DNA of 64,000 nt from Nitrospirales bacterium. GTDB lineage: Bacteria > Nitrospirota > Nitrospiria > Nitrospirales > UBA8639. The notes below the pieces were generated by a model. That model was not told where the DNA came from, ran no database searches, and worked only from the letters and a program-made list of their open reading frames with translations. The DNA is taken from assembly GCA_031315865.1 (NCBI GenBank), contig JALDRJ010000002.1, positions 3,632,001-3,696,000 on the forward strand, given 5' to 3'. Position 1 is the stretch's first letter; each line of letters starts with the position of its first letter. The translations under genes were made by a program, and so were the position numbers. This document shows, piece by piece, positions 8,948-18,002 of this stretch.

Positions 8948-9766
8948 TCAAATAGACCGCTCTACGTCACCGGCCACGCCTGAGCTGCCGTCTCCCGGGA
9001 CAAAATTCCGCGTCACACGAATGGGTCCAAAAATATCTCCTTGGTACAAGCGAACAAGATGCATACGTACGAGTTCCAACAGCGCGAGGAATGTGACGAT
9101 CACCATCTGCCGCGAGCCTGCATGATCGAAGAGATCGTCAAACGTCATCCCCGATTCATACTCCAATCGTTCGAGAATGCCGTTGATTCGATCCTGAATA
9201 GACCACGACTCTCTGGCGACATTCATGTACGTCTGACCGGTTTCCACCCGCTTTAATACTTTTTGAAGGGCTCCGACCAGGTCAAACAAACTCAGATCAT
9301 CGGTCAGAATCTCATCTTCACAAGAACCTTGATTGGGTTGAAGGTGCTCGAGGTTGGGTTCCCGGCCAAACGCGTCGCTCCAGACTTTCCCTTGATGAGA
9401 AAGACGAAGCGCGGCGTCTTTAAATTGTTCATATTCGACTAATTGCCGCACGAGTTCCGCACGAGGATCAACATCCTCTCCATCCTCATCCGCCGGAGCT
9501 TCGTCTTTGGGAAGCAGGAGCCTGGATTTAATCTGAAGCAGCGTCGCAGCCATGACGAGAAACTCTCCGGCAAACGAGAGGTTTAAATTCTTCATCAGGC
9601 TGAGATATTCGAGATACTGCTGAGTGATAAGAGCGATGGGAATATCGTATATGTTGATTTCCTGCTTGCGGATTAAATGCAAGAGGAGATCGAGAGGACC
9701 ATTAAAGGAATCGAGCTGAACTTGATAGGCAGAGTCAACGGCTTCATCACTTTGAACAACATCCAT
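8948..9766 (-). CDS. scpA: segregation and condensation protein A
   Basis: The kleisin of the bacterial SMC complex, bridging SMC heads and binding ScpB. The N-terminus is textbook: VQLDSFNGPLDLLLHLIRKQ, then INIYDIPIALITQQYLEYL (residues about 16-55). The middle has the acidic stretch and the DDLSLFDLVGALQKVLKR segment. The C-terminal winged helix includes VTFLALLELVRMHLVRLYQ near residue 225-245. Length 272 residues is normal. No strong ribosome-binding site is visible before the ATG at 9766. The promoter should lie in 9767-9877, where a palindrome is noted. Confidence 0.96.
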   Translation of the reverse strand: MDVVQSDEAVDSAYQVQLDSFNGPLDLLLHLIRKQEINIYDIPIALITQQYLEYLSLMKNLNLSFAGEFLVMAATLLQIKSRLLLPKDEAPADEDGEDVDPRAELVRQLVEYEQFKDAALRLSHQGKVWSDAFGREPNLEHLQPNQGSCEDEILTDDLSLFDLVGALQKVLKRVETGQTYMNVARESWSIQDRINGILERLEYESGMTFDDLFDHAGSRQMVIVTFLALLELVRMHLVRLYQGDIFGPIRVTRNFVPGDGSSGVAGDVERSI

Positions 9767-9844
9767 CTAGGGAACATTTCCGGTCAAATATTCTTTACCT
9801 GTACGATCATTTAGGTATACCATCTTTTGTGGCATCCAGCAATC

Positions 9845-9865
9845 CCCTATCAATATATTGTAGGG
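9845..9865. promoter_or_regulatory. palindromic site upstream of scpA (possible operator)
   Basis: CCCTA (9845-9849), one base, the perfect 10-bp palindrome CAATATATTG (9851-9860), then TAGGG (9861-9865). It sits about 80-100 bases before the scpA start and just beyond the end of the pentapeptide-repeat gene. The core equals the centre of the NrdR-box consensus as I remember it (CwATATwTwG-type), but the outer ACA/TGT bases are absent and only one copy is seen. It could be an operator or a weak hairpin; no T-tract follows on either strand. Confidence 0.35.
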
Positions 9866-9877
9866 AAAGCCTTACAT

Positions 9878-11011
9878 TCACCATGTTTTTCTCCACTTTT
9901 GTACCCCCCAGGCCACGACACAGCAGATCCCCAGAAACGTGAACAGAAACACGAGTTTTCCACTTAATTGTTTAAACTTAGATGCGGCAAATACCTGTTC
10001 ATCGAGGTTCGCATGAGACAATTCTGGGGCCGTGTGAAACTTCGCACGTGAAAAATCAGGAGTTCCCGAGAATGACGCTTCCGAAAAATCACTTACGGCC
10101 TCGAACGTCGTCCCGGCAAAATTCGCCTGGCGGCGAAACCGGGCAAATCGAAAAAACACTTCCCTCTGAAATCGAGCACGCGAAAACAGCGCAGGACCGT
10201 TGAAATGCGTTCCGGAAAATCCAGTTCCCATTTGAAATTGAACACCTGAAAAATTGGCTTGCTGCGAGAACACCACCTCCAGAAATTCGGCTAATCCGTG
10301 GAATCGACTTTCCATGAAATTCGCGACTTGAGCGAATTGAGCCTGATGAAATCGAGAATGTGTCCCAAAGGTCGTTTTTGAAAATCGTGCTGACTGGTCA
10401 AAATACGCGCCGACAAAAAATCCTTCGTATCGAATGACCGAATCGGAAAAGTCGAACGCCTGGAGGAAAAGCGTGTGTGAATGATCAATCGACTGCTCAA
10501 ATCGCGTTCCCGTCACGGCAAACGGTCCGAAGAGGACTAAGAGACCATTTCGTAAATTCGTCGCCCAATTCCCTTGGACCACGACATCTTGCATCGTAAT
10601 CGACCCTGAAATGACCCTTCCCGTTTCTACATGCCGTTCATCGACGATTCGTCGAACACGAGGCGACCCCTGCAAGGCGTGGGGCAAGGATTCAAGAGGC
10701 AAACGATCCAACATGAGATCGCCCTCGACCACAATGCCTCGTAGGTCAAGGCTTTTCCCGTCTTGCAACGCCTGCAAGAGCGATTCAGCAGAAACCGCTA
10801 CCCTTCTGCGGTCGTCCACAGAACAAGGCCCAATCAAATGACGCTGGAATATCTGTGAGTCCTTAGACGATTTCTGTATTTCACAGGCGCTGAGGTTCGG
10901 AACGTTGAACCCGAATAACGCGAACGCCATGCCCACCAAACAGAGTCCAAACGCATGAAATGCCGGTGGCAACCGCATTCGTGGTTGCCTTCCTGTCACC
11001 GGACACGTCAT
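9878..11011 (-). CDS. exported pentapeptide-repeat protein with C-terminal membrane segment
   Basis: About 377 residues. A hydrophobic N-terminal segment (AFGLCLVGMAFALFGF) precedes NVPNLSAC, which can be read as a signal peptide with lipobox LSA-C. From roughly residue 160 to 340 the chain is a run of Phe-centred five-residue repeats (ANFSG, TGFSG, ALFSR, VFFRF, ANFAG and so on), which fold into a right-handed quadrilateral beta-helix. A last hydrophobic stretch (KLVFLFTFLGICCVVAWGV) followed by KWRKTW looks like a C-terminal membrane anchor. An upstream start at 11074 is possible; 11011 is preferred because AGGAG lies 10 bases before it and the signal peptide is then near the N-terminus. 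Function unknown. Confidence 0.8.
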   Translation of the reverse strand: MTCPVTGRQPRMRLPPAFHAFGLCLVGMAFALFGFNVPNLSACEIQKSSKDSQIFQRHLIGPCSVDDRRRVAVSAESLLQALQDGKSLDLRGIVVEGDLMLDRLPLESLPHALQGSPRVRRIVDERHVETGRVISGSITMQDVVVQGNWATNLRNGLLVLFGPFAVTGTRFEQSIDHSHTLFLQAFDFSDSVIRYEGFFVGAYFDQSARFSKTTFGTHSRFHQAQFAQVANFMESRFHGLAEFLEVVFSQQANFSGVQFQMGTGFSGTHFNGPALFSRARFQREVFFRFARFRRQANFAGTTFEAVSDFSEASFSGTPDFSRAKFHTAPELSHANLDEQVFAASKFKQLSGKLVFLFTFLGICCVVAWGVQKWRKTW

Positions 11012-11131
11012 CACAGAAACGCTCCTGGGGTTTTTGTTTAACGAAGGGACAATGATCTCGTTATCATGGCACACGAGGAAGGACTCATAACAGAGGAAAG
11101 AAACGCAAGAACGGTGTACGCAGAAAAGAAA

Positions 11132-11818
11132 CTACGCGGAACTCTCGGAAGGCTCAGCCGTCTTCCTGGCCTTGAGGTCTTTCAGCATGAGATAAAAATC
11201 TTTCTGTTCAAGATCGGACTGCCCTTCACGCTGTTCGACATCTTGAACGGTCTTCGGAGGCGGGACGACCACTTTTTCACCTTCATGCCAATTGACCGGT
11301 GTCGCACAGGTAAATTGTTCGGTCGTCTGCAACGCCGTCACCAGTCGCAAAACCTCTTCGACATTTCTCCCAACATTCATTGGGTAGTAAATCAGCGCAC
11401 GAATGATACGTTTGGGGTCAATCACGAACACGGTACGAACTGTGGCCGTCGAGCTAGCACCGGGATGAATCATGCCATACAGTTGAGACACTTTCATATC
11501 GATGTCGGCGATAAGTGGAAATGAGATAGTAACACCCATTTTTTGTTTCATGTTCTGAAGCCATGCAAGATGCGCATGAACACTGTCAACACTCAGCCCG
11601 ACAAGCTTTACACGCCTCTCAGAAAACTTTTCATGTTGCCGAGCAAATTCGAGCAATTCGGTCGTACAGACTGGGGTAAAGTCTGCCGGATGCGAAAACA
11701 TCACAACCCAGTCCTGTTCTTGCCACGCGCTAAAATTAAACTCCGGGATATGGGTCGTCACAGCCATAAAGTCCGGTGCCCGATCTCCAATCCGCGGCAA
11801 ACCCGTCACCTCAGACAT
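11132..11818 (-). CDS. peroxiredoxin, 1-Cys/Prx6-like (AhpC/TSA)
   Basis: Reduces hydrogen peroxide or organic hydroperoxides. The peroxidatic cysteine lies in the signature HPADFTPVCTTE near residue 46-50 of the 228-residue protein. The length and the C-terminal extension after AIQTTEQFTCATPVNW fit the Prx6 subfamily, including PVNWHEGEKVVVPP. A second cysteine occurs in FTCATP, so a 2-Cys mechanism cannot be excluded. ATG 11818 was chosen over 11848 because AGGAGG is 4 bases upstream and the protein starts near the usual position. It is cytoplasmic (no signal peptide). Confidence 0.93.
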   Translation of the reverse strand: MSEVTGLPRIGDRAPDFMAVTTHIPEFNFSAWQEQDWVVMFSHPADFTPVCTTELLEFARQHEKFSERRVKLVGLSVDSVHAHLAWLQNMKQKMGVTISFPLIADIDMKVSQLYGMIHPGASSTATVRTVFVIDPKRIIRALIYYPMNVGRNVEEVLRLVTALQTTEQFTCATPVNWHEGEKVVVPPPKTVQDVEQREGQSDLEQKDFYLMLKDLKARKTAEPSESSA

Positions 11819-11928
11819 ACATCCTCCTTCACGTGATCCGCTCTCCATCTGTCACGATCATTTATCTTCAGAGTCCGTACTCTCACATGCCTTGCGTGAT
11901 GCCTGACGCATTGGAGACAGGATTCGGC

Positions 11929-12810
11929 TTACCATGAGCGAGAAATATCTTCATCATCATCTTCTAAACCGGACTCGGCATCTCGAAAGAATTTCTCCGT
12001 CCCCAATTCATCTGAGAGATCGTCGGTCAAATCCACATCATCATTCTCATCATCGAGACCTCGAGGAAACGAATCGTCGACGAATTCGTCGGCAAGATCA
12101 TCGGTCAATTCATCCAGGTCTTCATCCGAATCATCTCCCACCTCTACCGCTAATTCATCGACTTCCATCTCGCTATCCGAATCAAGATCGTCGGACTCTG
12201 AAGACTCCACGGTACTCTGGCCGATGTTCTCAGCGCTCAACGCTGCCATCAACGGCGATGACGAAAGATCCTCGTCAAGGATCACGTCCGGCTTAACCTC
12301 TTTCCCAGTCGCTGAAGCTTGCTTCGCACTTCGATTGGTCGTTTTCCCTTTTTTGACGGCGGCTTTCCGAGCCGTGGTTTTCGTCGGACTGTTCTCGGTC
12401 GATTTTCGAGTGATGCGTTTGCTCGCCGCGTTGGCCTTTGACTTGGTGGCAGCTTTACTAGCAGGCTTTTCTTCCTTTGTGCTCTTTGATGTTTGCTTGA
12501 CGGGTTTTTTAGTAGCCGTTTTCTTGGCCGCGCCTTTTTTTGAGGAAGACATGGCAGCAGACGTTTTCACGACTTTGGCCGTTTTCGAAACTTTGCGGGC
12601 ACCGGTTTTTGGTTGGGATTTTGTCTGTTTCGCGGGTTTCGACTTCTTACTCGTCACTCGCGAAGACTTCGGTTTTGCAGGCGCCTTTTCCTTGGTTTTC
12701 TTGGATTTGACCGTAGACTTGGACTTCGTAGGAGTCTTGGCCTTCGATTTAGTCTTAGACGTCATCGACTTTGATCCGGCTTTCAATTTGGGCTTGGCCT
12801 TTCTTGCCAT
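11929..12810 (-). CDS. histone H1-like Lys/Ala-rich protein with long acidic C-terminal tail
   Basis: About 293 residues of low complexity in two halves. Residues 1 to about 175 are rich in Lys, Ala, Ser and Thr with KAK/TKSK/AKKTATKK-type repeats, as in bacterial H1-like nucleoid proteins. Residues from about 177 on are strongly acidic (DESDDLDSDSEMEVDE, ELTDDLADEFVDD, LEDDDEDIS). The basic half should bind DNA or RNA non-specifically; the acidic half may mask it, like a nucleoplasmin-style tail (inference). AGGAGG lies 9 bases before ATG 12810; a longer frame to 12885 lacks such a site. The opposite strand has a long open frame, an artefact of the biased codons. Confidence 0.75.
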   Translation of the reverse strand: MARKAKPKLKAGSKSMTSKTKSKAKTPTKSKSTVKSKKTKEKAPAKPKSSRVTSKKSKPAKQTKSQPKTGARKVSKTAKVVKTSAAMSSSKKGAAKKTATKKPVKQTSKSTKEEKPASKAATKSKANAASKRITRKSTENSPTKTTARKAAVKKGKTTNRSAKQASATGKEVKPDVILDEDLSSSPLMAALSAENIGQSTVESSESDDLDSDSEMEVDELAVEVGDDSDEDLDELTDDLADEFVDDSFPRGLDDENDDVDLTDDLSDELGTEKFFRDAESGLEDDDEDISRSW

Positions 12811-13271
12811 CAGCGAACCCTCCTCATGCATGTAAGCATATCGTGACCTTTGAATGGAATCAGTGAGTTGCTCAGTGGCACCCATCTACCATGGACTGCA
12901 TATCCGTTTCAAGAAAAGAATTGTCGGTGAAGGGTCAAGTAACAAGGCGCGTACGAAGGGACAAGCCTCTTGCAACCATCTCATTCCCTTGATACAACAC
13001 GAACTCTGCACTTTCCTCACGGTACACGGCCAAGGCCCGGCGTGTGAACCGATCGATTCCGCCGCCTCATGGCAACCATGGCCTCGTTATTTTTCCAGCA
13101 ACCTGCATGTAAGGACATTTGAACATCGATCATGTTTCAATCGTGTCTCACACTTAACGTGTCCCTCTCTTCCATTCTCATGCGATTTTTCATTTTCTCT
13201 TTACTTAGCGAAATTTTTTCATAACGTCAATGTATAAAAATTTCCTTCTTATTTCCCCAAACATCTGACCA
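12811..13271. other. intergenic region, divergent between the H1-like gene and the MFS gene
   Basis: No convincing gene. It must hold the promoters of two divergent genes. The part next to the MFS gene is AT-rich and has a TATAAA hexamer at 13233-13238, about 34 bases before the ATG, without a good -35 partner. A 127-codon open frame (12854-13237) has no family-like features and I do not call it. Confidence 0.5.
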
Positions 13272-14591
13272 ATGCTTCCCCCAGCCTCACGGCCTGAACC
13301 ACCGACTCGAACCAGATGGAAAATTCTGCTCCTGCTTCTTCTCATCAGCATCATTACCTATATTGACCGGGTAAACATCTCGGTCGCCGCACGGCAAATG
13401 ATGCCATCCCTGGGCCTAAGCGAGATGCAAATGGGACCAATTTTTTCGTCCTTTGTGTTGGGATATGCCCTCTTTCAAATACCGGGAGGATGGTTAGGGG
13501 ATCGCTGGGGAGCTCGACGAGTCCTGACTCTTGCCGTCATTTGGTGGTCTATTTTTACGGGGATGACGGCCATCGCCCCAGCCCTTCCCCTTGCCGATCT
13601 CGTAGGAATCATGGGTTCTCTCATGGTGGTTCGATGTCTCATCGGGGTTGGAGAATCTGCAGCACTGCCGAATTTCAATCGAGCTGTCGCCAACTGGCAC
13701 CCACCCCAAGAACGAGGCCTGGGGATCGGGATCACCATCGGTGGTATTGGAATCGGCTCCGCTCTCACACCGCCTATAACAGCGTGGATCATGGTCAATT
13801 ACGGGTGGCAAACCGCCTTTTATGCGGCTGGCGGGCTCGGGTTTGCCATCGCCCTTCTCTGGTATTGGTATGCTACCGACTACCCACGCCAGCATCGAGG
13901 AGTGAATGAAGCCGAGGCAGTGCTCATCGAAGGTTCCGAAGAACATGACCAATCGACCGATCTGGGGCGGGTTCCATGGAAGGCGATGTTTCAAACCCCG
14001 ACAGTTTGGTGGCTTGTTCTCAGTTACACCTGCCTGGGCTATGTCGCCTATGTCTATATGTCCTGGTTTTATCTGTACCTTGTGAACGTGCGAAATTTCG
14101 ATGTATTGCGGGGCGCATTTTTTGCTTCTGCACCATTCCTCACCATGGCTCTATTCTGTCCATTGGGAGGATGGATGACTGACAAGCTCACTCATCGTCG
14201 GGGCATAAACTTGGGTCGTTCCATCGTAGGTGGAGCTGGAATGACGCTCGCCGCCCTTTCCATCATCCTCGGAGCTCATATCGAAGCGCCCTACTTGGCC
14301 ATCGCGATGCTTTCGCTCGGTGCTGGATGGCTCTATTTCACCGTCGGAGCCTTTTGGGCCACAACGATCGATCTTTCCAAGCCCCATGCCGGAACGATCT
14401 CTGGCCTGATGAACACAGGAGCTAATTTGGGCGGAACGCTCTCTCCAACACTCACACCCTGGTTGGCGGATCAATTTGGGTGGGAAGCGGCTCTCGGGTT
14501 TGCCGCGATGATTGCATGGCTAGGAGGAATCTGTTGGTTCATGATTCGAGCCGGAGAAGGTCTGCATCACTCGCCACCTGCGTCCGTCTGA
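13272..14591 (+). CDS. MFS transporter, anion:cation symporter (ACS) family
   Basis: A 439-residue inner-membrane carrier with about 12 predicted transmembrane segments. The N-terminus (SIITYIDRVNISVAARQM), the loop GGWLGDRWGARRVL between segments 2 and 3, and the block VGESAALPNFNRAVANWHPPQERG are typical of the ACS family, whose members move hexuronates, glucarate, galactonate, phthalate or sialic acids with protons. The substrate is not predictable. The mid-loop (about residues 215-235) is acidic. No clear Shine-Dalgarno sequence precedes the ATG. The gene stands alone, followed by a cyclophilin on the same strand. Confidence 0.9.
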   Translation: MLPPASRPEPPTRTRWKILLLLLLISIITYIDRVNISVAARQMMPSLGLSEMQMGPIFSSFVLGYALFQIPGGWLGDRWGARRVLTLAVIWWSIFTGMTAIAPALPLADLVGIMGSLMVVRCLIGVGESAALPNFNRAVANWHPPQERGLGIGITIGGIGIGSALTPPITAWIMVNYGWQTAFYAAGGLGFAIALLWYWYATDYPRQHRGVNEAEAVLIEGSEEHDQSTDLGRVPWKAMFQTPTVWWLVLSYTCLGYVAYVYMSWFYLYLVNVRNFDVLRGAFFASAPFLTMALFCPLGGWMTDKLTHRRGINLGRSIVGGAGMTLAALSIILGAHIEAPYLAIAMLSLGAGWLYFTVGAFWATTIDLSKPHAGTISGLMNTGANLGGTLSPTLTPWLADQFGWEAALGFAAMIAWLGGICWFMIRAGEGLHHSPPASV

Positions 14592-14648
14592 ACGATGAAC
14601 ATGATGGCTTGCTGATCGAAACCAACGCTTGGTACATTCCATGGCATC

Positions 14649-15182
14649 ATGTCCCATTCATCCAACCTGCAATTTCGAAAAAAGAATCCCAAGGCGACGA
14701 TCTCTACGAAGCTGGGGAAGATTGAGATCCGATTCCTGACAGATGCTGCGCCGCGACATGTCGAAAATTTTATCAATCTTGCCAAGATAAAGTTTTATGA
14801 TGGCACGACTTTTCACCGCGTCATTCCAGGCTTTTTGATCCAGGGAGGAGATCCCTTGAGCAAAAAATCTGACCGCAGCCTTCATGGAACAGGCAGTCCA
14901 GGCTACAGTATTCCTCCGGAAACTAGCGACCATCCGCATAGACGAGGGGCCTTGGCCATGGCCAAAGTGCCTCGCAACGAAGACCGAACTCGTGACGTGA
15001 ATGATAACGGCTCGCAATTTTTTATTTGCGTTGAGGATTCAGGAAGTCTTGACCGCATGTATACCGTGTTCGGAAAAGTTATCCGGGGAATGAATGTCGT
15101 CGATCAAATCGTTGCTGGGCCGAGAGACGATCGGGATAACCCGCTTGACCCGATAAAAATGACGGTAACAGTGGAAGAATAA
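14649..15182 (+). CDS. peptidyl-prolyl cis-trans isomerase, cyclophilin type
   Basis: Catalyses proline cis-trans isomerisation in folding proteins. The cyclophilin core fills the 177 residues: VENFINLAK, the catalytic FHRVIPGFLIQGGDP (about 55-69), GALAMAK, GSQFFI (about 125), and YTVFGKVIRGMNVVD. The tryptophan that confers cyclosporin sensitivity in eukaryotic forms is not at the usual place. There is no signal peptide, so it is probably cytoplasmic. An insertion (KKSDRSLHGTGSPGYSIPPE) is of the kind seen in other bacterial cyclophilins. The start is uncertain because there is no strong ribosome-binding site. Confidence 0.93.
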   Translation: MSHSSNLQFRKKNPKATISTKLGKIEIRFLTDAAPRHVENFINLAKIKFYDGTTFHRVIPGFLIQGGDPLSKKSDRSLHGTGSPGYSIPPETSDHPHRRGALAMAKVPRNEDRTRDVNDNGSQFFICVEDSGSLDRMYTVFGKVIRGMNVVDQIVAGPRDDRDNPLDPIKMTVTVEE

Positions 15183-15374
15183 GAATCTGTACTCCGCCAC
15201 TTGCAATCGTTTCCACATCTTGATCCTGTGCACGCCCACTTAAGACTCGTGAAGCAAGGCTCAAAAGTCCGGTCCGGTAAGGCGACAAGGCATGGAATAC
15301 TGTACCGCCTGCACGTGAGCCGTACGCGAGGTGGATGATGAGAGACTGAGAGCACAGAGGGGTTACGGGATTTC

Positions 15375-16625
15375 CTAAAAGAAGGAGATACTGGCGTAGG
15401 TGACCGTCGAATTAAACTGATCCGTGATCCCTCGATCATACCGCAACACTTCCCCTTTTTCAGCTTCGATCAGTTTCATCAGCAAGAAAATCGTGGAAAA
15501 TCCCATGATGTGACGGGCATCGCCTTCCGTCAGGATAAATTGCGCGAATTCTTCAGGCTTCATTTCCTCAACCTTCTTGAGCATCTCCAAATCGGTTTGC
15601 ATACACCGGTGGAAAGAAAAATCCGTCGGAGGCTTATTGTCGCCATAACGCAACCCGATATGGGCGAGACTGGCGCTGCCGATCACACAAACATGCTGCC
15701 CCGAAGCCGTTATGGCCTCTTTCAAGCTCACTAAAAATGCATCGATGTCCTCAAATAACGGTTTGAGCTCGGCATTCGCCAACACGTCTGGAGGGAACGA
15801 ACAGAGGACTGGCACGATCGAAACCTGACGCTGACTTCCGATGGCATGCTGAAGGAACGGCAGTTGAAATTCAATGCTATGTTCCTGCTCATGCCGGATA
15901 TCATCGTCAAAGAACATAGCCCCGCCGTGGGTCCGAACATGATCGAGTATCGGACGATACGACGGAATCACCCCAAGCGGTGTTTCAAAATCCTTGTCCG
16001 TCATGGCAATGCCATGCGCCAATTCAGTATGACACGTGCCGATCACCACGAACACATCAGGCGTGACGGCTTCACGCAATTCTTTATAGGCCCACGCATA
16101 AATAGGACCAGCCTCTTTCGGTTCGACATTCGGGGCTACGATGGCCTGAATCCTTGCGCCTTGATGTTCAGAAGGTTTCTGCTCCGGACCTTCTTTTGAG
16201 TCGAAGAAACTATCGATCTGCTTTCGCAATTGCTCGGGATCGGCTTCATAGCTCTTTCCGGCATATACAGGCTTTCTGACAGGACCTTGCCGGTAGGCCG
16301 TAACGGCCGCGGCTTTGGCTTGCTCGAAGCGTTCGCCTTCAAGGAAGAGTTTGTCGTCTAAATCCGTGACCAATTGACTGAGCTTATCCGGCATCAGGAA
16401 TTCACCATATTTCTTGAGATACTCCGCCCCTAGCTGTTCCAGCGAATGTTCCCCGTCAAAAAATTGGAATAAAAAGAAGAATGGTAACGGAATGACGAGC
16501 TTCTCATGGGAAAGTCTCGAGGGATCCCATAAGAGAATATATTGTTCATCCCCCTGTTTGAGGGGAGAAAACTGCAAATTTCGTAATGCAGGATAATGCT
16601 TGGGGTCCTTGACTTGCGTGGTCAT
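15375..16625 (-). CDS. MEMO-family protein (AmmeMemoRadiSam system protein B) with extra N-terminal PqqD-like domain
   Basis: A two-part protein of about 416 residues. From about residue 120 on it matches the MEMO1/AMMECR-associated family (RKPVYAGKSYEADPEQLRKQI, AIVAPNVEPKEAGPIYAWAY, GTCHTELAHGIAMT, EHSIEFQLPFLQ), a fold related to class III extradiol dioxygenases with metal-binding His residues. The first 100 residues (LQFSPLKQGDEQYILLWDPS, FFDGEHSLEQLGAEYLKKYG) resemble the PqqD-type winged-helix that presents peptides to radical-SAM enzymes (inference). The usual AMMECR1 and radical-SAM partners are not adjacent. Start 16625 was chosen over 16676 because AGGAG lies 12 bases upstream and the sequence before it is not family-like. 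Confidence 0.85.
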   Translation of the reverse strand: MTTQVKDPKHYPALRNLQFSPLKQGDEQYILLWDPSRLSHEKLVIPLPFFFLFQFFDGEHSLEQLGAEYLKKYGEFLMPDKLSQLVTDLDDKLFLEGERFEQAKAAAVTAYRQGPVRKPVYAGKSYEADPEQLRKQIDSFFDSKEGPEQKPSEHQGARIQAIVAPNVEPKEAGPIYAWAYKELREAVTPDVFVVIGTCHTELAHGIAMTDKDFETPLGVIPSYRPILDHVRTHGGAMFFDDDIRHEQEHSIEFQLPFLQHAIGSQRQVSIVPVLCSFPPDVLANAELKPLFEDIDAFLVSLKEAITASGQHVCVIGSASLAHIGLRYGDNKPPTDFSFHRCMQTDLEMLKKVEEMKPEEFAQFILTEGDARHIMGFSTIFLLMKLIEAEKGEVLRYDRGITDQFNSTVTYASISFF

Positions 16626-16973
16626 GATGGATGAATACTCCTTCTCTGGTATGAAACGTGGGAAACGACCAGCCACCGATCAATTCAGGGGCAGTTGAAA
16701 AAAGCCGCCAGCGGCGTTCTCGCCATTTTGCCGTGCTCACGTAATGCCAGTACGCTCCGCGCGTCAACATGCCTGTGGCCTTGCTGAACGGACTTTTTTG
16801 AACCGCCCCGATGCCACTGATGCATAACGTCGTTCTGACGAAACATGGCCTTTGATAATTTCATTAGGCAACACTCCCATTCAGAATTGATTTGGAATTA
16901 TACGAAGCCCGCTCTTGGGGCGGCAACCTGGACAGGTTAAAAATCAATGAGAAGAGAAATCGTCCCTCCCACG
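16626..16973. other. intergenic region upstream of the MEMO-family gene
   Basis: About 350 bases between the start of the MEMO-family gene and the end of the transporter operon, both on the minus strand. I see no protein-coding frame with family-like features, no RNA gene and no strong terminator or promoter. Confidence 0.5.
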
Positions 16974-18002
16974 TCACGCTGTACTTTCCCGCTTCACGTC
17001 TCCATACAAATGACACCACACTTGATGAGGAGGCCCGTCCGAATCGATTTGAATCAAAGGTGGTTCGATGTTTTTACACACATCCATTACCTCTGGACAT
17101 CGTGTATGAAACCGGCAGCCGGTCGGAGGATGGAGCGGCGAAGGGACATCGCCTTGCAACATGATTCGTGTTCGCTGACGAGCAGGATCGGGAATAGGGT
17201 TCGCCGACAACAGAGCTTGTGTGTAGGGATGCTTGGGGGCACGAAATAAGTCAGCGACCGGGGCTACTTCGGCTAATTTCCCTAGGTACATCACCGCTAT
17301 CCGCTGAGCCAGATACTCCACGACATTCAGGTCATGGGTAATGAACAAATACGCGAGTTGAAATTCTTGTTGAAGGTCTTTTAACAGATTGATGATTTGC
17401 GCCTGGATTGAGACATCCAGGGCAGAAACGGCCTCATCGCAAACGATAAACTTCGGACGAAGGGCAAGCGCCCTGGCGATACCCACCCGCTGTCGCTGCC
17501 CACCGGAAAATTCATGAGGATATCGTGCATGATGCTCCGGACGCAAACCGACCCGCGCCAAAAGTTGCGACACCTTCTCCTGAAGGTCTTTCCCCTTGGC
17601 GAGGCCATGGATGATGAGAGGTTCCCCAACGATCGCCCCGACCGTCATCCGTGGATTAAGAGAACTATAGGGATCTTGAAAGATGATCTGCATGTAACGG
17701 CGAGCGCGTCGAAGTTCCTTGGCGCTAAACTGGAAAATATTGTTTCCTTCAAAGAGCGCCTGGCCCGCGGTGGGTTCCATGAGACGAAGAATCGTTCGCC
17801 CGACCGTCGTTTTCCCGCATCCCGACTCTCCGACCAGCCCAAGGGTTTCACTTGAATGAACATCGAGACTCACATCATCGACGGCTTTCACCCACGATGA
17901 CACATGGGAAAACACGCCACTGCGAACAGGAAAATACTTTTTGAGACCAGTTACCTCAAGCAAAGGACGACGCGTTTCTATCCTGCCTGACGTATCTGTC
18001 AT
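16974..18002 (-). CDS. peptide-type ABC transporter ATP-binding protein (OppF/DppF)
   Basis: Second ATPase of the peptide/nickel-type importer, about 342 residues. Walker A is [12 protein letters not shown], the ABC signature is [15 protein letters not shown], and Walker B is [12 protein letters not shown] with the H-loop in FITHDLNVV. The C-terminal oligopeptide-transporter extension has the conserved cysteines [18 protein letters not shown] 18002 overlaps the stop of the preceding oppD-type gene by the ATGA arrangement, which fixes the start; an upstream codon at 18053 lies inside oppD. It is the last gene of the five-gene operon. Confidence 0.95.
   Translation of the reverse strand: MTDTSGRIETRRPLLEVTGLKKYFPVRSGVFSHVSSWVKAVDDVSLDVHSSETLGLVGESGCGKTTVGRTILRLMEPTAGQALFEGNNIFQFSAKELRRARRYMQIIFQDPYSSLNPRMTVGAIVGEPLIIHGLAKGKDLQEKVSQLLARVGLRPEHHARYPHEFSGGQRQRVGIARALALRPKFIVCDEAVSALDVSIQAQIINLLKDLQQEFQLAYLFITHDLNVVEYLAQRIAVMYLGKLAEVAPVADLFRAPKHPYTQALLSANPIPDPARQRTRIMLQGDVPSPLHPPTGCRFHTRCPEVMDVCKNIEPPLIQIDSDGPPHQVWCHLYGDVKRESTA

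Noticed and set aside
12224-12835. 203-codon open frame antisense to the H1-like gene
   Set aside because: It mirrors the Lys/Ala/Asp-biased codons of the minus-strand gene; its translation is Phe/Val/Leu-rich without family features and it has no good ribosome-binding site.
12854-13237. 127-codon frame in the divergent gap
   Set aside because: No domain, no ribosome-binding site, and its sequence overlaps the region expected to hold promoters.
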